64,000 nt of DNA, from positions 6,209,638 through 6,273,637 of the forward strand of contig JBBCBC010000031.1 in the NCBI GenBank assembly GCA_037126765.1, written 5' to 3'. Numbering within the stretch: position 1 is the first letter of the stretch; every line of letters starts with the position of its first letter. The notes under the pieces were generated by a model that saw only the letters and a list, made by a program, of their open reading frames with translations, searched no databases and had not been told where the DNA came from. Positions 12,820-24,309 of this stretch are shown one piece after another. Position numbers and translations under genes: made by a program. The stretch comes from Stenogyne calaminthoides. Lineage: Eukaryota; Streptophyta; Magnoliopsida; Lamiales; Lamiaceae.

Positions 12820-13065
12820 ATTCTTGGGCCCAGTATTAAGTCCTCATTATTATTTGGGCCCAGGTTTTCACCTTCTTAAAGTATTGGGCCCAGATCTTTT
12901 TTGCTGGATTAATTTGTTGGGCCCAGGTTACAGGCTGAAATAAATTTTCGGCCCAAGTTTTCAGAAGTATTGGGCTGGGTTATTTTTACTAAACCTTTGG
13001 GCCTGCTGTTCGAGTAGACCTTCAGCCCATGTCATTTGTGGGCCCAATTTTTCGGCCCAGTAAAA
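12820..13065. repeat. Cluster of TGGGCC words
   Basis: About ten copies of TTGGGCCCA or its close variants (GGCCCA, TGGGCC, TGGGCT) occur at roughly 20-40-base spacing. TGGGCC/T is the site II element bound by TCP transcription factors in plant promoters. The spacing is irregular, so this could be a degenerate short tandem repeat or a binding-site cluster. Confidence 0.6.
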
Positions 13066-14089
13066 AAAAAAAGGGTGGACAGCAGTGGTAAAAAAAAATT
13101 GGACAAGCACCCGGAGTCTCATGCGAATTTACTCGAAAAGAATCTACAAGAAATATTTCATTTAATTCCCCACCAGGTTTATTCGGATAACGTCATTTTA
13201 ATATGCTGCAACTTATAAACTTGTCACGCACATTAAAGTGGAAGCATATATGTCCTCGTGGCTTCTCATTATTCATTTTGGCCGTGCCAACAAATGGTCG
13301 CACCTAAGCCGGACGACCCGAACAAAGACGAACGAGCGAGTCTTCAGGTTCACTGGCTAAACAACAGATGCTTACAGATGCGCAACAAAAGCGAGCAATG
13401 GGTATGGGGTCGCATGACTAAATAAGGCGGTTCGGAAAGCGGAATAGTGATCGCGATCAAACATAAAGGCGACCACGAAAAAAAAAAAAGGGTGGTTGCA
13501 CATAAGTTAACCCATATGGTTTAAACAAAATAAGACGACCAATCCAATCACAACTAAATAAGGCGATTGAAAAACCAAAAAGTCGGGTTGAACACAAGGA
13601 CATATATCATGTTCAATTTCATTCAGAATAAAATGGCACTACCGGCCAAATTACAAACAAAAAAAACCACTTGGGTTATTTATCCGAGGTCTCCCGACAG
13701 GGTGGTGTCGAAAGCACAACCTTGATAGCAAGCAGATCAAGAAAAGGGCTTACCAGCAGGCGAGCATACGGCAACCCCGAAGAAATTTCACGCTGCGTCA
13801 CCTCAAAGCAGCACACACCACACCATCAAAGTAAACACACGAGTTCAACATTGTGCTTTCGCCGGGAAGCGAAAGTTGATTGTGCTCGCTGGACGGGACA
13901 GCAGTGTTGATGATAACTCCAGAGCCCCGACCAAGACATAATCGACCATCAAGAGGCGAACATCCACCCAGTGATACGTAAAGTAAGCATCACACGCCAA
14001 CACAAAGACAAGCCACCTGCAAGGCGACAACCACCTGGATGACAAGCCGGAGACTTCACACCGCTTTCGGGACGAAGATTATGCCCGCT

Positions 14090-14345
14090 GGCCTGGTGGT
14101 ACATCATTTTTCGGCGACGACAGTCAGATTCGGCGTAATACCGTGATTGGCGATGACATACCGCCCTTGCTATATAATACCATTGGCGACGATTATGTTC
14201 ACTATTCAAGTACCGCACTACCGCTTTTCGGCGACGATGTTTACCATTTCTAAGGCCGACACTACGCCTTTTGCCGACGATTATGTTCACTTTCACTGGC
14301 TACCGGCACTACCAATTTTCGGCGTGATTGCCACGAAACCTTCTC
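14090..14345. repeat. Degenerate repeat with GGCGACGATxATGTT units
   Basis: The words TTTTCGGCGACGA, GGCGATGACATACCGCC, GGCGACGATTATGTTCACT, TTTTCGGCGACGATGTTTAC and GCCGACGATTATGTTCACT follow one another about every 45-65 bases. The block leads straight into the larger array. Open frames here are a by-product of the repeat. Confidence 0.55.
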
Positions 14346-14399
14346 GTCGACTTCACAATAACTTCGGCGATGTCAATCCGCCTTTTTAGCGAATATTCT

Positions 14400-16720
14400 C
14401 ACCTTCTTAGCGGCAAGAATCATCCGCGCTTCTGGCGTTATCTGCCATTTTTAAGCGGCCTTCGCATCGGCGGCGTATTCCTTGCGGCGGCGCTCCTCGC
14501 CATCGGCAGCAGATCATTAAGCCCTACGGCGTTCATCCGCCCGTTATGGCGTTGATTTGCCGTCTTTTAAGCGCGCCACTTCGCGTTAGCGTAGCGTGAT
14601 ACATCGGCGAGCGCTCACCGCCCGTCGGTGGCGAATCATTCGCCCTCCCGACGTTCATCCGTCTTTCTGGCGTTGCTTTCGCTGGCACCAAGTAGCGGCC
14701 TTCGCATCAGCGTCGTGTTCCGCCGGCGGCGCTCCCACCGCCGTCTCGGCCCAAAGATCATCGCCCTCGGCGTTAAATGGCTTTCACTGGCGTTAATCGC
14801 GCGCCCGCCTTTTAAGCGCCTTCGCGTCAGCCCGGCGTATTCCGCTGTGGCGGCTCCCGCCATCGGCGGCAAAATCGTCGCCTCCCGGCGTTCATCCGCG
14901 CTACGGCGATGATACCTTTCGCGCGCAAGCTGGCCTCGCGCGCGGCGCGTATTCCGCACGGCGGCGCTCCCGCCTCTGGCGGCAGATCGTCGCCCTCCAC
15001 GGCGTTCATCCGCCTTTATGGCGTTGATCTGCCAGCCTTTTAAGTGACGACCTTCCATCGTCAGCGTATTCCGCCCGCGCTCCCTCGCCATCCTCGGCGA
15101 CGTAGATTCGCCGATGTCGATTCCGGCTTTTTACGTTGATTCGGGGCTTCGCTTTTACGCTATAGGCTTCCGTGACGGCGACGCCAGATTCGCCGAAGGA
15201 AGCGCTCGCTTATCTTTGCTGACGAGACTTATCCGCTTTACGACGTTGATCTGTCATTTTTTAGCGCCGCTCAGACGGCGACGCGATTCCGCTGAAGCCG
15301 AAGGGCCTCGCCATCCCGACGCTGGATTTCATTTCACCACGGCGTTTCATCCGCTTTTACGACGCCGCCGATCTCTTCGCTTTTTTAGTAGGATCGTTTT
15401 CAGATCGGCGATCAGATTCCGCCGAGTTAAGCGCTCGCCATTTCGCGATTTGACTTCCTGGCCCCTGCTGCTCATCCAATTTTTACGGTTGATTCGCCCA
15501 AAATTTTTAAAGGGCTGGCTTCGCAGACAGCGTCGTATTCGCGAAGGAAAGCGCTTCGCCATCTCGGGAGCGACGATCATTCGCTCTTCTCGGCGTTGAT
15601 TCGCCCGCCTTTTAGGCGCTGGGTTTTCCAGACGGCAGCAGCGTATTCCGCGGAAGTGGCCCTGCGCCATCCTGGGCGAGCGAATATTCGGGCTTCACGG
15701 CGTTCTTCGCCTTTTTGGCGCGGATTCGCTTCGGGCTTTTAAAGTGCGCCTTCGCGTCGACGCAGCGTATTCCGCGAATGACTCCCTCGCTTATCTCGTG
15801 ACGAATCATGAAGCCACCTCCCGGTTCATTCGCTTCTTACTATTGTTGCCTGGGCCCTTTTGTGCACTGCTTCAGACGGCAGCGTATTCCGCTGGAATAA
15901 GACTTCACTATCTTCGCCGACGAGATCATCACCCTCCTCCCAGATTCATCCGCTTTACGACGTTGATTCCGCCCGCGCCTTTTTGGCCTTCCGGTGATCG
16001 ACGATGCCGTATTCGGCTGAACGGAAAGCGCTTTCCTCATCCCGCGGACGATCATTCGCCTTTATCGGCGTTTTTCCGCTTTACGCTAAGTGAATCGCCA
16101 GCCAGCACAGTAGCTGGCCTTCCGCGTCGGCGGCGTATTTCGCCCGGCGAAGCGCTCCTCGCCATCTCGGCGGCAGATCGTCGCCTCCGGCGTTCATCCG
16201 CCTTTATAGCCTTGATCTGCCGCTTTTTGGCCTTCGGCATCCGCGTCGGCGGCAGCGTATTCCGGCAAGTGACTGTATCAAATCTCGCGATGAGATCATT
16301 AACCCTCGACGTTCATCCGCGCTTTCTACGGCGTTGATCACCCCCATCTTTTAGCGGCCAGCCTTCAGCATCAGCGTATTCCGCCGGCAGCGCTCACCGC
16401 CCGTCTTGGCGGCGAGATCATCCACCTTCGGCGTTGATCTGCCCGCCTTTTGGTGACCTTCGCATCAGCGGCGTATTCCGTCGGCGCTCCGCAAATCATT
16501 TCGGCGGCGAAATCATCCGCCCTTCGGCGTTCATCCGCCTTCTGGCGTTGATCTGCCGCGCTTTTAGGCGTTGGCCTTCGTTTGCGATCGTATTCCGCTC
16601 GGCAATGCTCTCGCCATCGGCGGCAAGATCGACCGCCTTTGCGCAAAGCGTTAATCCGTCGTTAGCGTCGACACGCCCGTATGGCGTTGGCTCTTTGTTG
16701 GCGTGACGGTCGCGTACTCT
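14400..16720. repeat. Long degenerate tandem array, unit about 115-125 bp
   Basis: The marker GCGTATTCCGC or a close variant recurs at about 14472, 14830, 14948, 15063, 15645, 15765, 15883, 16130, 16257, 16373, 16471 and 16592, with weaker copies between. That gives roughly 18-20 units. Each unit also has CGTTCATCCGC, TTGATCTGCC, a TTTTAxGCG stretch and a GGCGGC-rich piece. The array is GC-rich in an AT-rich genome and lies between the interior and the 3' LTR. Several long open frames on both strands arise because units lack stops. They contain only low-complexity Arg/Ala/Ser-rich sequence and are not called as genes. Confidence 0.8.
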
Positions 16721-16924
16721 ATCGCGTTAACGCTCGCCCAATCCGACTTTGGCCCTCTTGTAAGTACCGCGATCGGTCGGAGCCCGATTTATCTGGTGAG
16801 TCATGGCTTATGCCGTAAAGTGGTGCGACAGCGAGCACAAAATTTATTTCCTATAGATCGCGACAACTAGTAAGACGATCCAGAGGAAAAATCGCAAACT
16901 ACTTCCTGGACGTAAGTGGTCGGC

Positions 16925-17265
16925 GATTTTCTAAAAAACGTAAAAAAAGATCAGACGACGGCCCCTCGGTTCGAAAGCAAAGAAAAGACCAGACGACGGC
17001 TCCTCCTCGGCACGAAGCATAAAAGACTCAGACGACGCCAGGGCCCCTAGAAGCACGAGCCTCGGCATCTGAGCACGAAAAAGGCTTCGGATCAGACGGG
17101 CTCCCCTCAAGCTGAAAGCAGAAAAAAGACTTCGTAGGGGTGGGGCTCCTCGAAGCACGAGCATATAGAAAAGACTTCGTCGACGGGCTCATCTCAAACT
17201 GAGGCACAAACAAGATCGACGACGAAAAATAGAAGATCCTCTGTCGCAGGGGCTCATTCTAAGCG
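16925..17265. repeat. Second tandem array, unit about 45-55 bp
   Basis: Units start AAAAGACTTCG or AAAAGAC(C/T)CAGACGACG and continue GGGCTCCTCGAAGCACGAGC. Copies begin near 16979, 17020, 17080, 17125, 17172 and 17225. It lies just upstream of the 3' LTR and is unrelated in sequence to the first array. Confidence 0.65.
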
Positions 17266-17401
17266 ATCAAGATCTCATACAGATCCAAAGCGAGGCTCGA
17301 GGCAACAAATGGATCGCAGATGCAACAAAAGATAAAATGATCGAGACATGATTCAAGATCGAACTCGAACAACGTCGCCATGGCCCGATCTTGGGGGCTA
17401 T

Positions 17402-17825
17402 TGTTGTCACCAGATTTATCACACGTCGGCATCACCAGATTTATCACGTCGTTACGGACGAATTATCACCCGTCAAGAGGGGCCCACAAAGACGGAATCG
17501 CCCGATCCAATAGGAGGTCAAGGGTCACCTGAAGATGATTTGTCATGCTTTTACGATATGTTTTGTCATCTTTATGCACATAATTTGTCGTCTAATGATT
17601 TGTCACGCTTATGATTTGTCGTCTTTGGTTCTCTTTATATAAAAGGACTCACCCTTCATTGTAAAAGAAACTCTTGAATGTTTCCTCATTCCTCTTATAT
17701 ACCAACAACCATATTTCAGGGAAGAACTACGGTTCTTCCCGCAGTGTTCTTGTTCGATTAATTATTTGTTTGGTAGTCAAATTCAACAAGCTACATCAGA
17801 ATCGTAAAATATTTTACTGTCAACA
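17402..17825 (+). repeat. 3' LTR of the 11.4-17.8 kb element
   Basis: The same termini and order as 11379-11807. Many differences from the first LTR are losses of one to three bases at GC-containing words, for example TCGTGCTTAATG against TCGTCTAATG. This may be divergence or consensus error. Confidence 0.88.
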
Positions 17826-17964
17826 CCAACAAACCATTAATTGTTAGGAAACAAGTACATCCGACATTTCAGAAGTCATAAAACAGTTATGCAAGCCAAC
17901 ACATTCGAATAAATGCTAGCTACTACCAAAGTCACAATGTCAAGCAGTACGCTGATGATACATT

Positions 17965-18062
17965 ATGAGGGTGTTTGGCTGAACTTATAAGCTCCTTAAA
18001 ACAACTTATAAGATGTCAGAACTTATAAGATGTTTAAAACAAAGTTAGCCAAATGAGCCCTA
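17965..18062. repeat. hAT-type MITE abutting the BAG8 stop codon
   Basis: The inverted ends are AGGGTGTTTGGCTGAACTT (17968 on) and, read inward from the right, AGGGCTCATTTGGCTAACTTT (from 18061). The interior repeats CTTATAAGATGT. The flanks GATACATT (17957-17964) and GATATCATT (18063-18071) could be one diverged 8-bp target duplication. The three bases of the BAG8 stop codon (18060-18062) fall within its right end. Confidence 0.7.
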
Positions 18063-19515
18063 GATATCATTGAATTTCTTCCTCTTGTCAATTAAGTTAC
18101 CTCTTGTTTCCATCTTTATGGGCAAAGGCGCAGAGAAGATGAAGTCATCGTTGTCAATGTCATCTTGATCTTGCATTGTTGTTTCGAATTTGCCTTCACT
18201 TGTAGAATAACGTCTCGTTTCCTTTTCACCATCACTACTTAGCAAAGAACCCTCTTCATCCTCCTCGACATCCTCCTTCTGAGATACCCCAATTTCTCCA
18301 ATTTCTCGACAAAGATCATCCTCAAGCTCCTTCTCATCGCAATTGACTAAATCGCCCCTATCAACGCTACCATTGCTACACTCTTCAAGATACGGGTTAC
18401 TACGTCTCCTCAATACCCTGTAAACCTTTCCATCCTCCACAAAGCTCACATTTTTCTTCACTTTGGGCTGAACCCCACCATGGTTCTTCAACAAACCCCG
18501 AGTTCGATTAGGTGAAACATCGAGATTTCTTATCATAAATTCATTAACAGGGTTGTTTATTTCCCCACTTTCCTCCTCATCAATCTCCTCAGCTAACCTA
18601 TCAATTCTTTCAACCAGGCCCCTTAATTTCTCCATATTAACTCTTTTCAAACACCCAGATTCCACATTCCTAATTTCCCTATCATCATTCAAAACCCTAG
18701 ATTTCACATTACTGCTACTCTGCCTCACTTTTGAAAGAGCCCTCCTTTGAACAAAATCCCCTTCAAGAAAATCCAGAAATCTATTCAATTCTCTGCTCAA
18801 AGAACTTTTCCCATTTCTAATCATTGGATCACCACCCTTCAATGCACAAATAAGGAAAATCAAATCAAAATCAGATCTGATCTGATATACATTCTCAACA
18901 ATACAATAAACTGCAAAATGAAAAATTTGAGCAAGAATGAAGAATCTCTGTTTTTACCTGAATGGCGTCGAGTTTGAGAAGCAAGTTCGCAGCTTTATGA
19001 TACACAGCCCCATAATCGAAGTGGGTTTTTTCAGAAACTGAAGATTTGAGAACCCCAAGGGTTGATTTAATGGAAGCAAGGTCTTTAAGCTGCCTGAGTG
19101 TGATTGATCTGTGCAATAAAAAGGCTCTGAAGTGCGATTGAATTGTGCGGGCTGCGGCGTCACGGAGGGATTGAGAAGAAGGCGCGTGAGATGCACGGCG
19201 GCGGCTGAGGGAGGATTCGAGGGTGGCGATGCGGCGGAGGAGGGAGGATATTTTCGGATGGGGTTGTGTTTCTTCACGGAAATAGTGTTCTTGAAAATGG
19301 GTCGGGTATTGGGGCAAATTTGGGAGGTGGGATTGGGGTGGATAGAAATGGGGCTGATTTGGAGGGTGGTGGAGGTGAGAATCCGGCGGCGGAGGAGGGT
19401 GGTGGTGGTGGTGGTGGCATGGAGTGTAGGTGGGATAGCAGCAGTGGGAATAGCAGGGGGTGGGGTTGGGGGCGGCGGCGGCGGGGTGGTGGCAGTGGTG
19501 GTGGTGAGATGCCAT
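18060..19515 (-). CDS. BAG8: BAG-domain co-chaperone with IQ motif (BAG8-like)
   Basis: BAG proteins bind the Hsp70 ATPase domain and act as nucleotide-exchange co-chaperones. The plant group with an IQ motif also binds calmodulin. Two exons, 19515-18958 and 18836-18060, join in phase 0 across a 121-bp GT-AG intron to give 444 residues. Residues 1-85 are His/Pro/Cys-rich (CHHHHHHPPPPPD). Residues about 119-137 form an IQ motif (DAAARTIQSHFRAFLLHR). The BAG helices follow (about 142-212; AVYHKAANLLLKLDAIQ at the exon junction, then LSRELNRFLDFLEGDF). The C-terminal 100 residues are acidic (KEDVEEDEEGSLLSSDGE). No internal damage was seen. The last codons run into a MITE at 18062, so the native C-terminus may differ from relatives. 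Confidence 0.88.
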
Positions 19516-19884
19516 TTGCTTTCTGGTTCGAATCTTGATTTTGGTTAGGATTTAGGGCTTTTGGTTGTTTTGATGTTTTTTTTTTTTTTTGAAATCAGTG
19601 CTTGGTTGTTTGATGCTGGCAGAGCTATTTTAAGTATAATTTCTAGTTTTTTGGTTACTTTTAATTAATTAAATTGTGTGCACTCGAATGTTGGACTATC
19701 GAGTTGGACTCAATTTTTACCGCAGTCCAAATGAAAGAAAATTATATTAAGAAAATAATCATAAAAAAGTGCCAAAAATTATTATGAGACAATTTCATTT
19801 ACGGCGTAGTGAGAGTGGTGGATCGACGAGTGATATATTCAATGAAGATATGGTGAAGATGATTTTTAAAGTTAAGAGTATATT
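19516..19884. other. BAG8 upstream region
   Basis: A T-rich run of about 13 bases at about 19578 lies in the presumed leader or promoter. No confident TATA box or other element was found. Confidence 0.4.
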
Positions 19885-20065
19885 TTTTATGCACTGAGTG
19901 CACCGTACAATTCAAGTACAACTTGTTTTCTTAAAATATTCAACTTGTTTACATTGATAAACGTTTCAGTGTAAATAAGTTGAACGTTTCAAAAAAAATA
20001 AAATGCAGTTTTATAAATACACTTGAAATGCACTGTGTACCTAGTGCGTTAAAGACTTTGCTTTA
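19885..20065. repeat. Inverted-repeat MITE
   Basis: The left arm TATGCACTGAGTGCACCGTA continues into TTCAAGTACAACTTG and TTCAACTTGTTTACATTGA. Read from the other side, the right arm gives GTACACAGTGCATTTCAAGT and then TTCAACTTATTTACACTGA. The arms pair imperfectly over about 75 bases. The GTGCACC/AAGTAC words resemble those of the candidate at 5035-5335, so the two may be related. Confidence 0.5.
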
Positions 20066-20339
20066 AAATTATATTAAGGAGATATAGTGATTATGTGATA
20101 TTTGTTGTCCGTAGGAAAACTTATCATTTGGCTCATAAATTTGTTGTGACGCTTGGATCGTTTTTAAGATCTTATTATTAGGTCGAGCCTTTGATTTTGA
20201 TGGATGATCTTTTCGGTAGCATTTAAGTTGCAATATTTTTTTGTTTCAAAAAAAAAAATTACTATGAAGCTTCAATCAAATTAAATTTTTTAAAAAAGGT
20301 ATGTCTTAAATATTAAAGAGAGTTCCACTTCTTTTATTT

Positions 20340-21216
20340 TTTTTTTATGAAAAGGAAAGTTAAGTGCAAGAGATGCACCTATCGAGTGGGCCAACCATAG
20401 AGACTAGTGGCTCTACCCAACAGTGAGGACTATTAAAGTTACGACTAGTCCTAGCAATGATATGTACCAGCAAGTTGGCGCTTCTACTTATCCAAGAAAC
20501 TGTGAAATGCGACTGGGCAGCAAGAAGTTGTCACTCTTCCTCAATGAAATCGCTAAACGGCGTGGCACCACAATTCCCCTTGCTCAAACCGTCCGTCGTC
20601 CTCTTCAGATCAGTTTCAATCTGAACACGACTGTACCCAAGCTCACAACTCAACTGATCGCCTCCACCACCCCTCATGCTTCGCCCTAGTCAATCTTCAA
20701 AATCCCAGTACGAACTAACGAGCGGCAACCCACAAACTCACCTATGTCATCGTGAATGAACATCCCAATTCCTGTTTCAAGTGCGACCTCATAGAAACTA
20801 GCATCCACGTTAATCTTATCATTAACATATCCCCACCGAGGAGCATGCCACTTCCGACAACATACTTCGCCAGCACCACCCACAACCACAGAACGGGATG
20901 TCTGCCACTCTCCCAGGAAGCACATCGCCGAATAGATGCTCTGACTCAGAGCTCCTTGTTGGTCATTCCACACCACGTCATTACGGGCTCGCCAAATCGC
21001 CCATACTATCATCATTGCTCTCTCCATTTCTTCCTTCTCCAAATGCCAAGGGACACTCAAAAATAATTCATTGTGCCCCTCGACTTCATAACAAAGCTTA
21101 TCGACTTTTCCCCACAAACTCCCTTCCGACCAGCAGTCTTGAGCAAAAGAGCAGTCCACAAAAAAAGTGCCACATATTTTCAGGCATTCTCGAGTAGAAC
21201 GGACACAGGCCCACAT
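20340..21216 (-). pseudogene. LINE-type fragment: reverse-transcriptase zinc-binding and RNase H tail
   Basis: On the minus strand, an open frame at 21216-20686 carries an IVWAIWRARNDVVWN linker and WGYVNDKINVDASF, the start of a plant RNase H (RVT_3) domain. A further piece, about 20480-20380, reads SRSANLLVHIIARTSRNFNS and matches the RNase H C-terminus, but the frame in between is broken. A T run at about 20333-20347 is a poly(A) tail on the minus strand, as expected of a 5'-truncated LINE. No reverse transcriptase core is present. Confidence 0.65.
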
Positions 21217-21361
21217 AAAGGAGCCAAGAATAATTTAATTTGGTTGTTATTATTTTTTTTTTCTATTATTATTTTGTTATCTCAATTTTATTCTAATTTT
21301 TAACTATTGAACAATAATCTCATATAAAGACTAATCATTAATATACTCAATTTATTATAGG

Positions 21362-21637
21362 TGTGTTAGACGGGAGATTGACGTGGTTGATGCCTTGACA
21401 ATTAGGCGCGAATTGAAGTATACCCGACAACAGGGGATTTTGTGATATCACTGTGGAGTCAAATGCACATATTATTATTTATGCGCTTCTATAACCGAAG
21501 CATGATCTCAGTTACCTAGGTAACATTGTTTGAGACATTCTGGAGGGATGCTGGGGAGTTTGAACAACTGTGGTTCAACTTTTCATGGTTCCAAAAGGAC
21601 ATGGAAATTTTATGGCTGCAATCTTGCTTTTTAGGTT
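21362..21637 (+). pseudogene. RNase H (RVT_3-like) fragment next to the hAT element
   Basis: Pieces in shifting plus-strand frames read VVDALTIRRELKYTRQQG, DITVESNAHIIIYALL, HDLSYLGNIV and NFMAAILLF. They follow the order of the plant LINE RNase H fold (helix, VESD strand, final helix). The block ends where the hAT-like terminus begins. Its last 100 bases are duplicated at 25029-25124. Confidence 0.45.
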
Positions 21638-22189
21638 CGATTTTCGTTCGATTCCGGATTTTTTTTTTTTTTTCTTAATTTTTGGATCTAAAATTTGAAA
21701 GAATGTAGATGAGAAATTTAATTATTGTATTATTGTTAATATGAGAATTTAAATTAAAGATTACATTACAATAATTAAAAGTTAAAACATAACAATAACA
21801 TTAGTACAATACCAAAATGAACTTAGAAATAATTGAATGAACTATTATAAAATACAAAATACAAAATACAAAAAAAATAGTAATTCTAACTTAAAATAAG
21901 TTAGTAATCTACTATTACAAATTAATTGAATTATTACAACTTTACAAATTACAAATTGAACTATGTTGAATTAGTAATTACAATTACAACTTAAAATTTT
22001 TTTTACAAAATAAACCAACAGGGGGGGATTTAAAGAAATTGGACTTGAGCTTAAATTTAAGAAATAAACTTAGAAATTCTAAGTTTGAAACTTAAAATTA
22101 AGTTGCCTCACATCAAAAGGAATCAAAGTCCACGTAGTTCTCTTACCTCAAACTTCCTCGTTGATTTGGATCGATGAGGATTCTTCATG

Positions 22190-24030
22190 CATCACTTCGG
22201 TGGTAGTTTCTTGAGCTATCTTGATCATCATTATCAACAAATTCTTGACTTTTTTTCGGCTCTTACAAAATCATCAAGCAAGCATTGTTTTTACGAACGG
22301 TCATATTCGATCTCGTTGATCCAAAGTGTAGCCTCCCAAACTAAAAAGCTTGTTCAAAAGAACGGTTGGTCGGGAGATGCAAAAATTTTCTTTAGATAAT
22401 TGACTAATTGGATAGATATTTTTCATCATCGACCACCACTTTACTATATTAAAAATCGTTGTCTTCATCTTCATCGCCGAACAAATGTAAGAGGATAAAT
22501 AATGATCAAGTTATAATAAGGGTTAAAATAGACCTTGGGCGTTTTTGAGAATTCATCATAAAAATCTGTTAATATATCTTCTTACTGATAGAAAGCCACC
22601 ACCACCAAAATTTTCTTCAAAAGTGGATGGTATATTATCTAAATAATGACATTAAAGTAACTTTAATCCGATTACCAATCTCTTTAGGAGGATATACATC
22701 ATCTTCACCCATGACCATATAGGTACATTAGGAAATAAATAATTATAATACATATTTAACATCATTATTAATCCATCCAATCTTCTCTAGGATCAAACAC
22801 TTTATAAGAATAGTTTGGGAATATTTGTAAAATATTTTTTCCATTTTTTGCATCATAGAGAAAGTAGCAACTAATAAAGGATTTGTAATATTTTCATTTA
22901 AACATGAGCAACTTTAATACAATAATCAATTAAATTACCGTAGGATAATGGATAACACTTTTGTGGAATCATTAAAAATAAAATTTTACACAACAAATCA
23001 TGAATCCCAATATTGAGGATATAAACGAATACCACAATTTTCTTGAGTAAAAAAATGTACATAAAGCATCTTTATAATCCATAGACTCCTTTTAACAATT
23101 TATCGTGGAATTCCAACGAGTTGACACATCAAGAGAAATTTTTTGGGATGCATATTGTATGTTCTACAAAAAACTTTCCATTTTTTTTTCAACAATTTTG
23201 AATGTCTCGACATATAATAAATAAGCGGATCTAATAGGACCAACTTGTTCTTTCAAAGCATCTAAACCATCTTGAACACATAAATTTAAAAATATGACAC
23301 ATACATCTAACATGAAAAAATTTTTCCACCAAGATATGGTTGACAAATATTTGTAAGATCTTCAATAGTAGCCGTATTTGCACTAGCATTATCAAAACCA
23401 ATAGAAAATATTTTTTTAGTAAGAGCATACTCATTTAAAATATCATGCAATTTATCTCTAATATTATGGGCATTGTGTTCAGTATCAAAAAATCTCTATA
23501 AGCAATCAATCTTTTGTTAAGAGTCCACGAATCATCAATCCAAGTGCATGTAACTCCTATATAACTATGCTTTTGAAAATTATCACTCCAAATATCCGCA
23601 CATATACAAACTTTAACATTTAAATCGGCAAATAGATTAATCAAAGCATATTTATACTCATAAACAACTTTAGCAACATCACCAAGTAGTAGTATGGCGT
23701 GAAAACTTTTTTTTGCCGCGGGTTGAAGACCAAGGTTAACAAAATCATTCAATAGAATTATCGGCAAATTGAAAAGGAAGGTGTTTTCAAGAACAAATTT
23801 AGCTAACAATTTTCTATATTTCATTTGATCAAATGTAAATAAAAAATTTACACCTTGAACTCCAACCACCGGTTGGCGTAAAGAGTTGTGCTTGGTTTGA
23901 ACTAATTCCAACTCTATGAGGATGAATTTTTTTCAAATGCTTCTCGAATGTTCCATATCCTCCTCCTTTGACAAAAGAATATATTTTGTCACAATAGAAA
24001 ATGAACTTTAATAGTACCATTATCGTTGAT
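22190..24030 (-). pseudogene. hAT transposase (BED zinc finger, ricesleeper-like), inactivated
   Basis: From the 5' side on the minus strand: a BED finger (FYCDKIYSFVKGGGYGTFEK, with HLKKIHPH following, about 23995-23920), then the core (DQMKYRKLLAKFVLENTF; VKVCICADIWSDNFQKHSYI; SYIGVTCTWIDDSWTLNKR, about 23830-23500). Next comes the RCMCHIF-NLCVQDGLDAL signature (about 23310-23240). Near 22330-22270 a stretch resembling the C-terminal dimerisation motif (EQAF-FGRLHFGSTRS) is visible. At least four frame breaks or stops separate these pieces. The protein cannot be made. Confidence 0.75.
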
Positions 24031-24309
24031 CACTTTATTAAAAAGCGTGAAAAAAATATCCGACAAAGTTTTACTTGGAGTTTTTAAAGTTATTTTTCGG
24101 CATTGGACTTTGGGTGGTTTTGGCTTTTTCTTTGGGGGGCGTCGTGGACCTTGTGGTATAGCATCATCTTCAAGAGGATTCTCATAACCGGGACCAAGTG
24201 TGGCCTCAATATCATCTAAACTCCACTCATAAATATGGATGTGGAAAACGAGCGGAAGAGGTGGAAGAAGCTTTTGCCTTTACCCTTACCCTTGCTTTGA
24301 TGGCTTGCC

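Larger units (their letters stand above)
11379..17825 (+). mobile_element. Non-autonomous LTR retrotransposon (LARD-like) filled with tandem repeats
   Basis: Two direct LTRs of 429 and 424 bp begin TGTTGTCACC and end CTGTCAACA. They are flanked by an exact 5-bp target duplication, CCAAC, at 11374-11378 and 17826-17830. A primer-binding-like sequence follows the first LTR, and a purine tract (CTTGGGGGCTAT) precedes the second. The 5.6-kb interior shows no gag, protease, integrase or RT motif in any frame. It carries four repeat blocks: TGGGCC-rich 12.8-13.1 kb, GGCGACGAT-rich 14.1-14.3 kb, a 115-125-bp array 14.4-16.7 kb, and a roughly 50-bp array 16.9-17.3 kb. Such a layout needs proteins in trans. 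The plus strand is taken as sense from the PBS and PPT. Confidence 0.85.

Noticed and set aside
14628..16706. Several 90-197-residue open frames on both strands in the GC-rich array
   Set aside because: They follow the tandem repeat, overlap on both strands, and have only low-complexity Arg/Ala/Ser sequence without family motifs. Repeat units lacking stops explain them.
14400..16720. CRISPR-like regularly spaced repeats
   Set aside because: Units are degenerate, about 120 bp and eukaryotic retroelement-borne; there are no short identical direct repeats with unique spacers.
19132..19548. Gly-rich 138-residue open frame on the plus strand
   Set aside because: It is antisense to BAG8 exon 1. 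The poly-Gly/Val is the complement of the His/Pro-rich N-terminus.
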